Shown: positions 53,890 through 63,057 of the stretch, piece by piece | Position numbering within the stretch: the stretch's first letter is position 1 | Layout: each line of letters starts with the position of its first letter | From: Locusta migratoria | Lineage: Eukaryota; Arthropoda; Insecta; Orthoptera; Acrididae | Assembly (NCBI GenBank): GCA_026315105.1 | Contig: CM048750.1 | Location: 75,692,297-75,756,296, forward strand | Reading direction: 5' to 3' | Length of the DNA stretch: 64,000 bases | The notes under the pieces: generated by a model | The model's database searches: none | What the model was told of the DNA's origin: nothing | The model's input: the letters and a program-made list of their open reading frames with translations, nothing else | Made by a program: the position numbers and the translations under genes

Positions 53890-54018
53890 TGTATGTAAAA
53901 CTCTTCTGGGTGTTGGACCGCATCGTCAAAATATCAAGTGTTTGATATTTTGACGATGCGGTCCAACACCCAGAAGAGTTTTACATACAATGACAACGGC
54001 CGCGGAAGCCTTCGTTTA
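53890..54018. mobile_element. Minimal 129-bp palindromic insert of the Penelope-like family
   Basis: 13-bp duplication CAGGTCCACTTAT at 53877-53889 and 54019-54031. Perfect arms of about 49 bp (TGTATGTAAAACTCTTCTGG and complement) around a 3-base centre (GTG), then a 31-bp one-sided tail with GGCCGCGGAAGCC. Arm ends (CTGGGTGTTGGACCGC) and tail match the ends of the Penelope-like element at 34439-35508 (CTGGGTGTTGTACCGC; GGCTTCCGCGGCC). It therefore consists only of that family's terminal sequence. Confidence 0.8.
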
Positions 54019-54039
54019 CAGGTCCACTTATGTCCACCT

Positions 54040-54247
54040 GTGCCGCGGTGGAGTAGCCGAGCGGTCTGACGTCTCGCTGCGGAGCGCGTGGTTGCTCGCC
54101 GTGGAGGTTCGAGTCCTCCCTGGGGCATGGGTGTATGTGTTTGTCCTTAGGTTAGTTTATCTAGGTTTAAGTAGATTGTAAGCTACGGACTGATGACCAC
54201 GTAGTTTGGTCCGATAGATTTACAAACATTTGAACATTTTGAATTTC
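54040..54247 (+). mobile_element. SINE family B, full length
   Basis: Near-consensus. 9-bp duplication TGTCCACCT at 54031-54039 and 54248-54256, the first overlapping the end of the fold-back's own duplication. Confidence 0.92.
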
Positions 54248-54256
54248 TGTCCACCT

Positions 54257-54574
54257 TTTTATTACAGCCGCAGTTGTAAACACTGTGTGGGGAGACGGGC
54301 GTGTGTTGTAGCCGGGCGCTTGCCGCGGTGACCCCTCGCGACGCGAGGTGCGCGCGGCGCCCCTGGGTCACAGGCGGCGATGACGTCACCGCCGGCTAAT
54401 GGCGCGTCCTGTCGCAACGCCGCCCCTCCGACGCCACCGCAGCCGCCTCTGCCAGCAGGCCGGCACCTGTTGGAGCGCCGAGCCGATGCTGCAGTAGGCG
54501 ATACCGCGGCAACCAGATGCTGCCAACCTACCTCGCAACTGCATGAGCCGCTAACTGCGTCATACCTAGAGTGA
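54257..54574. other. GC- and CpG-rich segment
   Basis: CGACGCGAGGTGCGCGCGGC, GACGCCACCGCAGCCGCC. Frames on both strands (up to 129 codons) are compositional. No domain. Confidence 0.35.
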
Positions 54575-54660
54575 CCTCTAAATCTACATATACACGCCGC
54601 AATACAACGTAAAGTGCATGGCGGAGGGTACAGTGTACAGCAACTGGTCATTTCCTTTCT

Positions 54661-55066
54661 TAAAAATGTTCAAATGTTTGCAGAACTTATGGGACTTAAC
54701 TACGAGGTCATCAGTCCCTAAGCTTACAAACTTCTTATCAACTAGCTAAAGCCGGCCGCGGTGGCCGAGGGGACTGAGGCGCTTCAGTCACGGTCTGCAC
54801 GGCCACTGCGGTCGGGGGTTCGAATCCCCCCTCGGGCATGGATATTTGTGCCGTCCTTAGTATTAGCTAGTTCATAAGTAGTTTGTAAGTTTAGGGACTG
54901 ATGACCCCCTAGTTTAGTCCCATAGATTCTACAAACATTTAAACAACTAGCTAAAACTAAGGACGGCACAAATATCCGTGCCCGAGGGGGGATTCGAACA
55001 CCCGACCGTAGTGGCCGTGAAGACCGTGGCTGGAGCGCCTGAGTCCCCTCGGCCACCGCAGCCGGC
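54661..55066 (-). mobile_element. SINE family A split by another family A SINE
   Basis: The body at 54661-54750 and the head at 54956-55066 belong to one minus-strand copy. A TTTCCTT-type duplication flanks it. Confidence 0.85.
54751..54943 (+). mobile_element. SINE family A nested in family A
   Basis: Near-consensus. 12-bp duplication CAACTAGCTAAA at 54739-54750 and 54944-54955, both being SINE body sequence. Confidence 0.93.
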
Positions 55067-55380
55067 TTTCCTTCCCTAACCCACTCCCAAATACTATGAA
55101 GGAAAAAAAGAATGTGTATGAGCCCTAATTTATCGTATCTTGTCTTTGTGATAGTTACGCGAAATGTAAGTAGCGGCAGGAAGATCATTCTACAATCAGC
55201 TTCAAATTCCGGCCGTATAAATTTCCTCAACACAATATCTCGAAAAGAACGTCCTCTTTCCTCCATTTGAGTTCCCGGAGCATTTCCGTGACACTCGCGC
55301 ACTGGTAGAACCTACCAGTAACGAAACTAGCTGCTCACCTCTGAACTACGTCTATGTCTTCCTTTACACTGAATTGTTGC

Positions 55381-55579
55381 GAAAAAAAAGAGAGAAAGAA
55401 ATAGTTCGAATGTTTGTAAAGCTTATGGGACTCAATTGCGAAGTCATCAGTCCCTATACTTACAAATTACTAATGAACTAACTTGTACTAAAGACAACAT
55501 AAACATCCATGCCCGAGAGAGTACTCGAACCTCAGACCGCAACGTGACGCTCAGACCGCTAGGCTACTCCCGCGAGGCT
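55381..55579 (-). mobile_element. SINE, diverged (D/E-like), in CR1-like LINE
   Basis: Inverted body; B box GAGGTTCGAGTACTC. The LINE resumes at GCGGGTCCCAAACAC. The duplication is weak (TTGCG/GTGCG). Confidence 0.75.
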
Positions 55580-55721
55580 GGTGCGGGTCCCAAACACTTG
55601 AGCAATGCTCAAGACGCGTTCGTCCAAGCGTCTTATACTTGGTCTCCTTTACAGAGGTAGTACATCTTCCCAAATATCTCTAAATAAATCGAAGTCGGCT
55701 GTCCGACGTACTCACAACTGT

Positions 55722-55915
55722 TCAAAATAAATAAATAAATAAAATATTATGAAAGTTAACTGCGAGATTATCAGTCCCTAAACTTGCAAACTACTTATGA
55801 ACTACCTTATACTAAGCACAAACACCCATGCCCGAGGGGGGATTCGATCCCCTACAACGAAAGGCTGTCCACACTGCAGCATGGCGCCACAATGCACACG
55901 GCCATTCCACCGCGG
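55722..55915 (-). mobile_element. SINE, diverged, with (AAAT)n-like end
   Basis: 11-bp duplication CTCACAACTGT at 55711-55721 and 55916-55926. B box GGGGATCGAATCCCCC. Confidence 0.85.
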
Positions 55916-55933
55916 CTCACAACTGTCTTTACA

Positions 55934-56131
55934 AAATCTTCAAATGTTTGTTGAGCTTGTGGGACTTAACTTCGAGGTCATCAGTCCCTAAACTTACAAA
56001 CTACTCATAAACGACCTTATAGTAATGACGTCACGAACATCCATGCCCGAGTGGGCATTCGAACCCCCGACAGGGAACGGCGTCGCGCATAGCAGCAAAG
56101 CGCCTCAATACGCTCGACCATTTCGCCGCGG
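55934..56131 (-). mobile_element. SINE family D in the same target as its neighbour
   Basis: Duplication CAACTGTCTTTACA at 55920-55933 and CAACTGTCCTTACA at 56132-56145 (one mismatch). It overlaps the target of the preceding SINE. B box GGGTTCGAATGCCC. Confidence 0.87.
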
Positions 56132-57209
56132 CAACTGTCCTTACATGTTAGTTCCATTTCATATCGCTCTGCAATGTTACGCCTAGATATTTGAACGACG
56201 CGATTGCATCAACAAGCTCTCTGCTAATTCTGTGTTTTTCCTCATGTGTATCACCTTACAGGTTTCTACATTTAGAGCAAGCTGCTGTCATTCTTCATAC
56301 CAACGAGAAATTTTGTCTACGTCATTCTGTAAGCTTGATAGACAATTAATGATGACACCCTCCCATATATCACAGCATCGTCAACAAACTGCGGCAAATT
56401 ACGAGTTACTCTGTACATCAAATCATTTATATAGATAGAAAATAATAGCGGCCCTAACACACTCTCCTGGGGTACGCCTGACGATAAACTCGTTTCTGAT
56501 GAACACTCGCCGTCGAGAACAACGTACTGCGTTCTATCACTTGGCAGTTCCAGCCAGTCACAAATCTGTGAACCTATTCCATATGTTTATATCTTAGTTA
56601 GCATTCTACAGTGTCGCACCGCGTCAAATGCCTTTTTGAAGTCGAGAAAATCTGCCTGTTGCCGTTCAGCCATGGCGCGCAAGATGTCATGTGAGAAAAG
56701 GGCAGACTGAGTTTCACACGAATTATGTTTCCTAAACCCATGCTGATTCATAGAAAAAAGCTTTTCCGTCTCGGGAAATTTACTACATTCGAACTGAGAA
56801 TATGCTCCAAAATTCTACAGGAAACTATTGTCAACGTAATTAGCTGCTAATTATGTGCGTCTGTTCTTTTACCAGTCAACGATGTCAACGATATTGGCCG
56901 GTAATTATGTGGGTCAGTTCTTTTACCTTTCTTATAAACAGGAGTCCTCTGCGCTTTTTTTTCGAATCACTAGGTACTTTGCGCTGAATTAAAAATTCGT
57001 GATAAATGCAAGCTAAGTAAGGGACCAATGTCGCAGAATACTCTTCTGTAAAACCGAACGGGTATTCCATCTGGACCAGGAGACTTTTTTTTATTCAGCT
57101 CTCTCAGCTACTTCTTAAAAGGCTTTAGATTCAGAATCGAGGAATGGGGAGGGAATAACTTTCTTCCAGAGAATCTTCACATATTATAAAAATGAACGAA
57201 TATGTGTGA

Positions 57210-57300
57210 GCTGCGCGGAATGGCCATGTGGTCTAAGGCGCTATGACAAGGACCGGGCAGCCATTCCCGCCGGAAGGTCGAGTGCTCCCTCGGATACGGA
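57210..57300 (+). repeat. SINE family F head fragment
   Basis: GGAATGGCCATGTGGTCTAA A box and GGAAGGTCGAGTGCTCCC decayed B box; no 3' body. Confidence 0.65.
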
Positions 57301-57885
57301 TATCGGCTGACAATCATGCATCCATCTCCAAGTGAGTACTCACCTGAAGATGGCTGCATGTTTGTCAGCTGAAATATCTTTGGAAGACGCCAACATGGTC
57401 CGGCTGCAAGCCAGAAATATGAGGGACCATATTGGCTCTATCTGTATAATGCACCCCTCGTTTATTGAGGGTAGGATTAGAGATTTTATGTGAATATTTG
57501 TTGGTATGGGTAACTTATTGAAAATCTTAGGTACTGAATTTACATCGGTTTGTGTAACGACTAAAATATCTAAGAAAGACATTTTCTTCCTTTTCCTGTT
57601 TTCGAGGTGAGCGGCATTTTTGGATTTGTGTTGGTCAGATAATCAGGGATTTGTCAAACGTTTTATAGCCATGCGGCCAGTCTACAAAAGACTTGAACCA
57701 ATGCTTTTTCTAAACTCGATTTTTCTAATTTCTCCATGTAGGAATTAGCTATCGTGAGCCTAATAGCTAATCCATTGCTACACCGTCAAGTGTGTCATAA
57801 GATTCATCCTTCAACTGGTGCTGACTACACGTAAGGTAGTGCCTTAAAAGCGCCTTCGAAAAATATCCGCTGTTCAGAACTGGAA
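57301..57885 (-). pseudogene. Penelope-like reverse-transcriptase fragment with LTR-like end
   Basis: In shifting minus-strand frames: LKDESYDTLDGVAMG (57810), then LAIRLTIANSYMEKLEKSSL, a decayed palm with WPHGYKTF (57660), IRDYLTNTNPKMPL, and KMSFLDILVVTQTD (57580). Penelope-like enzymes have TDGVAMGSPLSP..A..YME.FE..AL, YVDDTF, then ..FLDVLV in this order. The YVDD block is not intact. At 57300-57380 an inverted repeat carries CTGAAGATGGCTGCATG then CAGCTGAAATATC (plus) and its partner on minus, a hammerhead-like core like those of the other LTR ends. A GIY-YIG part is not seen. Confidence 0.75.
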
Positions 57886-57939
57886 TGACGGTGCATAAAG
57901 GCTTAAAGATCGAACTTATAATTCCCAGTTTTGGTATCT

Positions 57940-58470
57940 TCAGACATACTCTAGTGCAACCATACCAGAAGTATTCCGGTGAGAGATTCGGCTTAATGGA
58001 CAATTCTCTCGCTCATCGTGCACATCTTGTTAATGTGTTACTTTACAATAACATCACAACATTACAAAATTCTAATATTTGTGAATCTATGGGACCAATG
58101 TACAGTGGTCATCATCCCCTAGACTTACAAAGTGCTGAAGCTATCTTATGCTAAGGACAAGACACGCTCACCCATGTACGAGGGAGGACTCCAACCACCG
58201 ACGGGGTTGGCTGCTTAGAGCGCACGGCCACTCTCGGGCGAGCCGCAAGGTTAGAATGACGGGCATGTTCTCCAGACATGAACCCTATGGTACATGCCTG
58301 CGATGCATTGAAAACGACAGTTCGCGGACGAGAACATTTGTGCTTAATTGCAATCGAGGAGGACAGTTTGGACCAACAGTCCATTAATAATTTAGTGGAC
58401 AGACTACCATGACGAATACAACTATGTATCAGTATAAGGCGCCGTGTTTTCGGGTGTTAGGGGGCTACTG
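57940..58470 (+). pseudogene. Tc1-like transposase fragment split by a SINE
   Basis: Plus strand HTLVQPYQKYSGERFGLMDN, SLAHRAHLVNVLL correspond to VVPY....G..F.DDNARPHRA..V..FL around the second catalytic Asp. After a SINE (about 58068-58248) the gene resumes with CSPDMNPMVHAWDALKTTVR, the third-acid region (PDMNPIEHAWD; the Glu is altered). The frame changes, and the 5' part is absent. Confidence 0.68.
58068..58248 (-). mobile_element. SINE, diverged, in Tc1 fragment
   Basis: Inverted body (TAGACTTACAAAGTGCTGAA) and a B-box-like GTTGGAGTCCTCC; the head is decayed. Borders approximate. Confidence 0.65.
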
Positions 58471-59399
58471 GTACTTGCTGCAATCTGGAACACGGATTCA
58501 GCATCGTTTTCGTACAACTTTTTAGTTTCTGTTTTCGTGAGCAATGAAGATATCTGAAACGTTGTTTTTGTAAAAGGCCATGAACCGCAAGAATGCTGGT
58601 AATGTATGTATTTCGTTTTTCTCCTGACAACATTTTAAACACTTACATTATTAAAGCTCTCCGTCCTACATCCCCACAGCCACGAAAGTCAGTTCCTTCT
58701 TAAGAGAATGACGCAAGAAATGGTCTAAGATTGTGGTTTAGAGAGGTTTGCATCATTAAGGAGAGGGATTAGACCTTATGGAAGAGCCATCTACTTCCTT
58801 GTCAGATATATTCTATGTTAAAATGTTTTGTTTTTCCTGCCACGCGTGCGTGGCAGAAATGATGCAAGCGACATTGCGAAGGTTACGCTGCTCCGCACCT
58901 TCCGCCTCTCTGAAAGACGACAGCGCAGCTTGGTGTTACACAAGCCGCCGCGGCGGTCGCGTCCTCGCCTGAACGCGTCCAGTAATTTACTGAACAGCGC
59001 CCCTGCGCTTCGGCAGGGTGGTGCAATTACACAGAGCGTGCCCTCATCTCATTCCGCTAATGGTTGGGCTGCCTCCACTTGTCATGAACGACGGACCCGC
59101 GCTGGAAGCGTCCGCTCGCGTCATACCCGCTACCTGTCAACACAGGATCTCGCGCAATGCCCGCGCTTTGCCGATGAAGTAGTTTTCAATTAGCAGTGGA
59201 CCGGTGACGGGCACACACAACAACTGCTGGTGACTGAATGGCTCAGAAAGGCGAGCATGGAAGTTAAAATGAGAGACCATAGCTGATATTTCTGTCACTG
59301 AGTCACCACTACTTAAGATTCCAACACATTCGGATTTTGGGTTCTGCGCGAAACACCGAGCTTCAGGGCGGTGTTTTGCCGTCATATAAATTTATAACT
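58471..59399. other. No recognised gene; moderately GC-rich at 58890-59170
   Basis: A 121-codon plus frame (58828-59193) and an 82-codon minus frame lack recognisable motifs. Confidence 0.35.
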
Positions 59400-59495
59400 A
59401 ACAATGGCCAAGAGGTCTAAGGCGTTATAACATAGACTGGGCGGCCGTTCCCACCGTAGGTTCGAGTCTTCCCCCCCCCCCCCCCCCTCCACGGG

Positions 59496-59536
<41 letters not shown>
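59400..59536 (+). mobile_element. SINE family F head with poly-C and (GT)n expansions
   Basis: GGCCAAGAGGTCTAAGGCGT and TAGGTTCGAGTCTTCC lead into 17 C (59470-59486) and, after GGGCATG, about 20 GT (59498-59536). The SINE body is cut off by the next SINE. Confidence 0.75.
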
Positions 59537-59537
<1 letters not shown>

Positions 59538-59690
59538 GTTCAAATGTTTGTTACGCTTATGGGACTTAACTGCGGTGTCATCAGTCCCTAAACTTACAAA
59601 ATACTTATAAACTAACATATACTAAAGACAACACAAACATCCATGCCAGACGGAGGATTCGAACCTCCGACGGGGAACGGCCTCACGCAT
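59537..59690 (-). mobile_element. SINE family D, 5'-truncated
   Basis: Inverted body, B box GAGGTTCGAATCCTCC, and the head ending at CGTGAGGCCGTTCCCC. It abuts the RTE-like LINE. Confidence 0.82.
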
Positions 59691-59989
59691 TTCTGCCGCA
59701 ATGCCATCTTCTCCTGGTGCTTTATTATCCTTGAGTTCTTTGATTATTTGTTTGACCTCATCTAGACTTCTAGACTTGATGATTTGGAATTCGGGTTCTC
59801 ATGGCTATGTTTCGTAGCCTCCAGTCTTTCTATAGGCTCTTTGCAGTTTAGTAGTTCTTTAAACTATTTCGCTAGGAGATCACAGTTTTCTTTGTTGCTT
59901 GTGACAATGTTACTATCTGCACGTTTACAAAAAGAATAGGTAGTTGATATCCCAGTAGATCCTCTTTGAAGGTTCGATAAAACTCCCTA

Positions 59990-61444
59990 CGGCCGAGTGC
60001 ACCAACCTCGGTCAAAAGTTAATCGTGGTCAAGTCGGCATTTAACCGTGGTCAACTCAAGTTTCTGGTGCACCGACACCGATCAAAGTTAAACGAGGGAG
60101 TTGATCGCGGTTAAATTTGATCGCGGCTGACGCCCGGTTTTGTAGAGATGATCAGGGTCATAGGAGTGTGCAGTATCAAGATAGCGGCGCGTTGTGCTGT
60201 TTTAGACGGAATTGACAAAGATTTATTTTACCTCAATTATTTAAATCGGGATCAAAACCGGAACGTTGTGATTGTGGAAAGGGGGACTCTTTTGAAGATT
60301 ACAGTGACAAAAAGTTCGAAGAAAGATTTTGTTTGTCCAAAGAAAGTGTGGTGGTTGTTAAACCAAATTAGTGACAGGTTAGAATTTCCTACCGATAGAA
60401 ATAACCCTATTTCGCCTATGAACAGACTATTGATTACGTTAAGAGCATATACAAGTGGTGCACTTAACATACTTATTGGTGGCAACAGTAACATATATCG
60501 CGACGACACATTGTCAGGAAGAGCAGTTCGCCGCGCCATAATTAATGAATATTTCCAGTAAGGTAACTATCGAATCCAAAAAAATTTGAATAAAAAATTA
60601 CGATATGTTCCGTAACTATAATCGTAAAGCTTTCGTGTTATTAAAACATGTTATCTGTATATTTCTGTTACCAGATGAACATGCGGTGCATGGGAAATTA
60701 CGCTGTGAACAACAGTGACATTTGAATTGATTTGTTCGAAACAATAAATCATAATTTAAGTAATTATATAAATTTGTCTTAGGGTGTTTTTTTAATAATC
60801 ATTTCTCTTTGCAATATGACTGGATTCGGTAAAATTTCACGACGCTTCTCGCTGGGCTCCAGTGCTTATGTTGGCAACAGATGAACAATGAATTGTAGAA
60901 TTGCGTTAATATTTTTCACAAGCTACAGAATAAATTTTATTGCTGCTCGTTTCACTCGCAGCAAAATTAATACTGTACCTGCTCTATGGTTGAAAGGTTC
61001 TTGTATGTACCCTTGTCCGTTCAGAAGAAAATAATTTTCGTTTTAATTGAAGTAGTCATGAAAAAATATTTATTGGTCATCTTAGTTGCCGTCATTACCA
61101 TTGATGCCAACATGACCACTGCAGCCCGGCGAGAAGCGTCGTACAATTTTACCGTATTTACAATCATGTACATACAAATCACGTGGTACTGTCGTCATTC
61201 ACCAAAGATAGTCGAGAATACACATGTAGGTAAGCTCAACTAACACATTTGCATCTCTTGGGTGCCTTCCATTGCGCTACACGGACTTGATCACGATCAA
61301 ATGTACGATTGGCTGACGACGGTTTGGTGACCGGTGATGAACGTTGGTGCACCGCAGAGACGTTTTAACCGCGGTTAACTTTTGACCGTGTTCTCGGAAC
61401 CCTTGGTTATCGTGCTTTTTGACCGAGGTTGGTGCACTCGGCCA
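59990..61444 (+). mobile_element. PIF/Harbinger DNA transposon (1455 bp), defective
   Basis: TIRs of about 27 bp: CGGCCGAGTGCACCAACCTC at the left and, inverted, TGGCCGAGTGCACCAACCTC at the right, differing only at the first base. The 3-bp duplication CTA at 59987-59989 and 61445-61447 is typical in length for Harbinger. Subterminal repeats of GATCGCGGTTAA and GTGGTCAA type occur inside both ends. The interior holds a truncated transposase frame (60148-60561). Removing the element restores the RTE frame (NNTREFYRTF). Confidence 0.93.
60148..60561 (+). pseudogene. Harbinger (HARBI1-like) transposase, N-terminal part only
   Basis: The 137-codon frame includes KDFVCPKKVWWLLNQISDRL, PISPMNRLLITLRAYTSGAL and NILIGGNSNIYRDDTLSGRA followed by VRRAI. 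It follows the HARBI1 pattern F..S...V..LL..I...L......R...ISP...LL..LR..A.G......G...G.S..T.SR.V. The DDE nuclease catalytic residues lie further downstream in intact proteins and are absent, since the frame ends at 60561. A second, Myb-like protein of autonomous Harbinger elements is not found. The start codon is not certain. The element would need an enzyme from elsewhere. Confidence 0.75.
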
Positions 61445-62370
61445 CTAGTGTTGTTCTTTATAAATTCCTCTTCTAATTTTTACACCCTGGATGTCTCATA
61501 TCTTCTCTTTAAAGCTCTTATGGTCCTAGCTGCTTTTTTCCTTTCACTCCTAAAGTCCTCGCGATTTTCCTCTGTTTTATTGGAACTCCATCTCTTCCAG
61601 GATTTTAATCTTTTTTCATGTGCTTCGTTACACTTTTCGTTCCCCCACCTGTGCTTCCTTTTCCTTGGGGGTTTATCAAAACTTTCGGATGCTTTGATCA
61701 AGCTTTCTCTGCTTTCTTCGCAGCTGTTCACATCCATGTTAGCGAGGTTTTCAATTTATCTTTCTTTTGTTTCATTGAGTCTATACTGATTTTGGGCTTC
61801 TTGTTTGTCCTCGGTTTGGATCTGTTTGGTTAGAATCTTACTTTGATTTCTAATAGATAATGGTTTGATTCGATGTTGGTACTTTTTCTCACTTTAACGT
61901 TCAGGATTTCTTTATGACATCGGGTTGTTATTGCTACATGGTCGATCTGGAGCTCCCCGAGCATTGTGTTAGGAGAGACCCATGCATTCTTTTTCTTTGG
62001 TAGTGTCTTGAAGTATGTGAACATTAGTTTTAGCTTGAACAATCTACAAAATGCAATGAGTCCTTCCCCATTTCTGTTTGTTCTTCTATGCGCAGGGTAA
62101 TTCCTCACAGTTGTTCTATATTTCTTTTCTCTGCCTACTTGAGCACTGATGTCTCCAAGTAAGATTTTTACATGGTGATGAGGGATTTTGCAAGTTTAAT
62201 CCTCAAGAGTTTCCCAGAACTCGTCCATCTGCTCAGGGTTTCTTTTGTTATCTTCGTTTATTGGGGCATGGGCATTGATGAGGGAGTAGGCTTTATTCTC
62301 AGATCGAATGGACAGGAGTGAGATTCTCTCTGATGGTGAGGTGAAATTGATGATGGATTCAATTATGTTC

Positions 62371-63057
62371 AAACTTTTATCCATTGTGTTGGAACCTGCG
62401 ACTGTTTCTTGAAATAGGTTTCAGAAATTACTGCAACTAGTTGCCTTTTGTTTCTTCTAAATGAAGATTTATTTAAACCATTACCGGTTTCAAGCTGCCT
62501 GGCAGCTCATCATCAGATGGTATACATTTATTGCAAATTACATTTGTATCTGTGGCAGGGCAGAAAACGAGAAGAAAGTAAACACTAATTTTGGTTTGCT
62601 ATACTGAATAATTACAATATAAGTCTGTCTTCAAGACATTACTTACAGTTATGCGTTTCAACTTGTGGTAGTGGCTGTAAAGTCGTAATGTGTGTAAAGT
62701 GTTTGTTAATTTTACCACTTAAAAGTCGTGGGAGTTGCTGTGGTGTGTTGATGGAAAGGAAGTGTAGTGAAATCCTATCCATAAGTAGACCAAATATGGA
62801 CAAATTAAATTTGACGCGCATAACTGTAAGTAATGTCTTGAAGACAGACTTATATTGTAATTATTCAGTATAGCATACAAAAATTAGTGTTTACTTTTTT
62901 CTCGTTTTCTGCCCTGCCACAGATACAAATGTAATTTGCAATAAATGTATACCATCTGATGATGAGCTGCTAGGCAGCTTGAAACCGGTAATGGTTTAAA
63001 CAAATCTTCATTAAGAAGAAACAAAAGGCGACTGGTTGCAGTAATTTCTGAAACCTA
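62371..63057. mobile_element. PLE-LTR-like fold-back in RTE-like LINE
   Basis: 13-bp duplication TTCAATTATGTTC at 62358-62370 and 63058-63070. Arms about 62410-62650 and 62815-63057 are inverted (GAAATAGGTTTCAGAAATTA and complement), with a 39-bp single-copy extension at the left. The right arm carries CTGATGATGAGCTGCTAGGC then AGCTTGAAACCGGT (62956-62989), with a GAGCTGC/GCAGCTT stem II. Removing the insert rejoins the endonuclease frame (VVKTNIIESIIN). Confidence 0.82.

Larger units (their letters stand above)
54575..57130 (-). pseudogene. CR1-like LINE carrying five SINEs
   Basis: Same subfamily as 6857-8645, reversed. The tail complement (CTCTAAATCTACATATACAC) and GCATGGCGGAGGGTAC lie at 54577-54635. 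The minus strand then has FRDIVLRKFIRPEFEADCRM, NVQRAARFV-like remains, VWDP, FADDAV-type palm remains near 56390, SGVPQESVLGPLLFSIYIND (56430-56480), FLDFKKAFDAV with changes (56640), HGFRKHNSCETQSALFSHD-type text (56740) and WIPFGFTEEYSATLVPYLAC (57060). Stops and an A-run (56957-56965) break it. SINEs sit at 54661-55066 (with one nested), 55381-55579, 55722-55915 and 55934-56131. Confidence 0.85.

Noticed and set aside
57767..58003. 78-codon minus-strand frame as one Penelope protein
   Set aside because: Its first half is antisense to a Tc1-like transposase fragment (GERFGLMDN); only the part below about 57885 is Penelope-like.
1436..59690. CRISPR-like or satellite array from the recurring units
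   Set aside because: Units are dispersed, in both orientations, with individual TSDs; they are SINEs.
60986..61243. 85-codon hydrophobic frame in the Harbinger element
   Set aside because: Not similar to the Myb-like or transposase proteins of Harbinger, and related sequence at 33 kb does not keep the frame.
2945..62990. Claim that all hammerhead-like cores are catalytically active
   Set aside because: Several copies change positions needed for catalysis (CTTGAGAA, AAAA for GAAA, AUGAUGAG), so activity is only plausible for a few, such as the left LTR at 34.5 kb.
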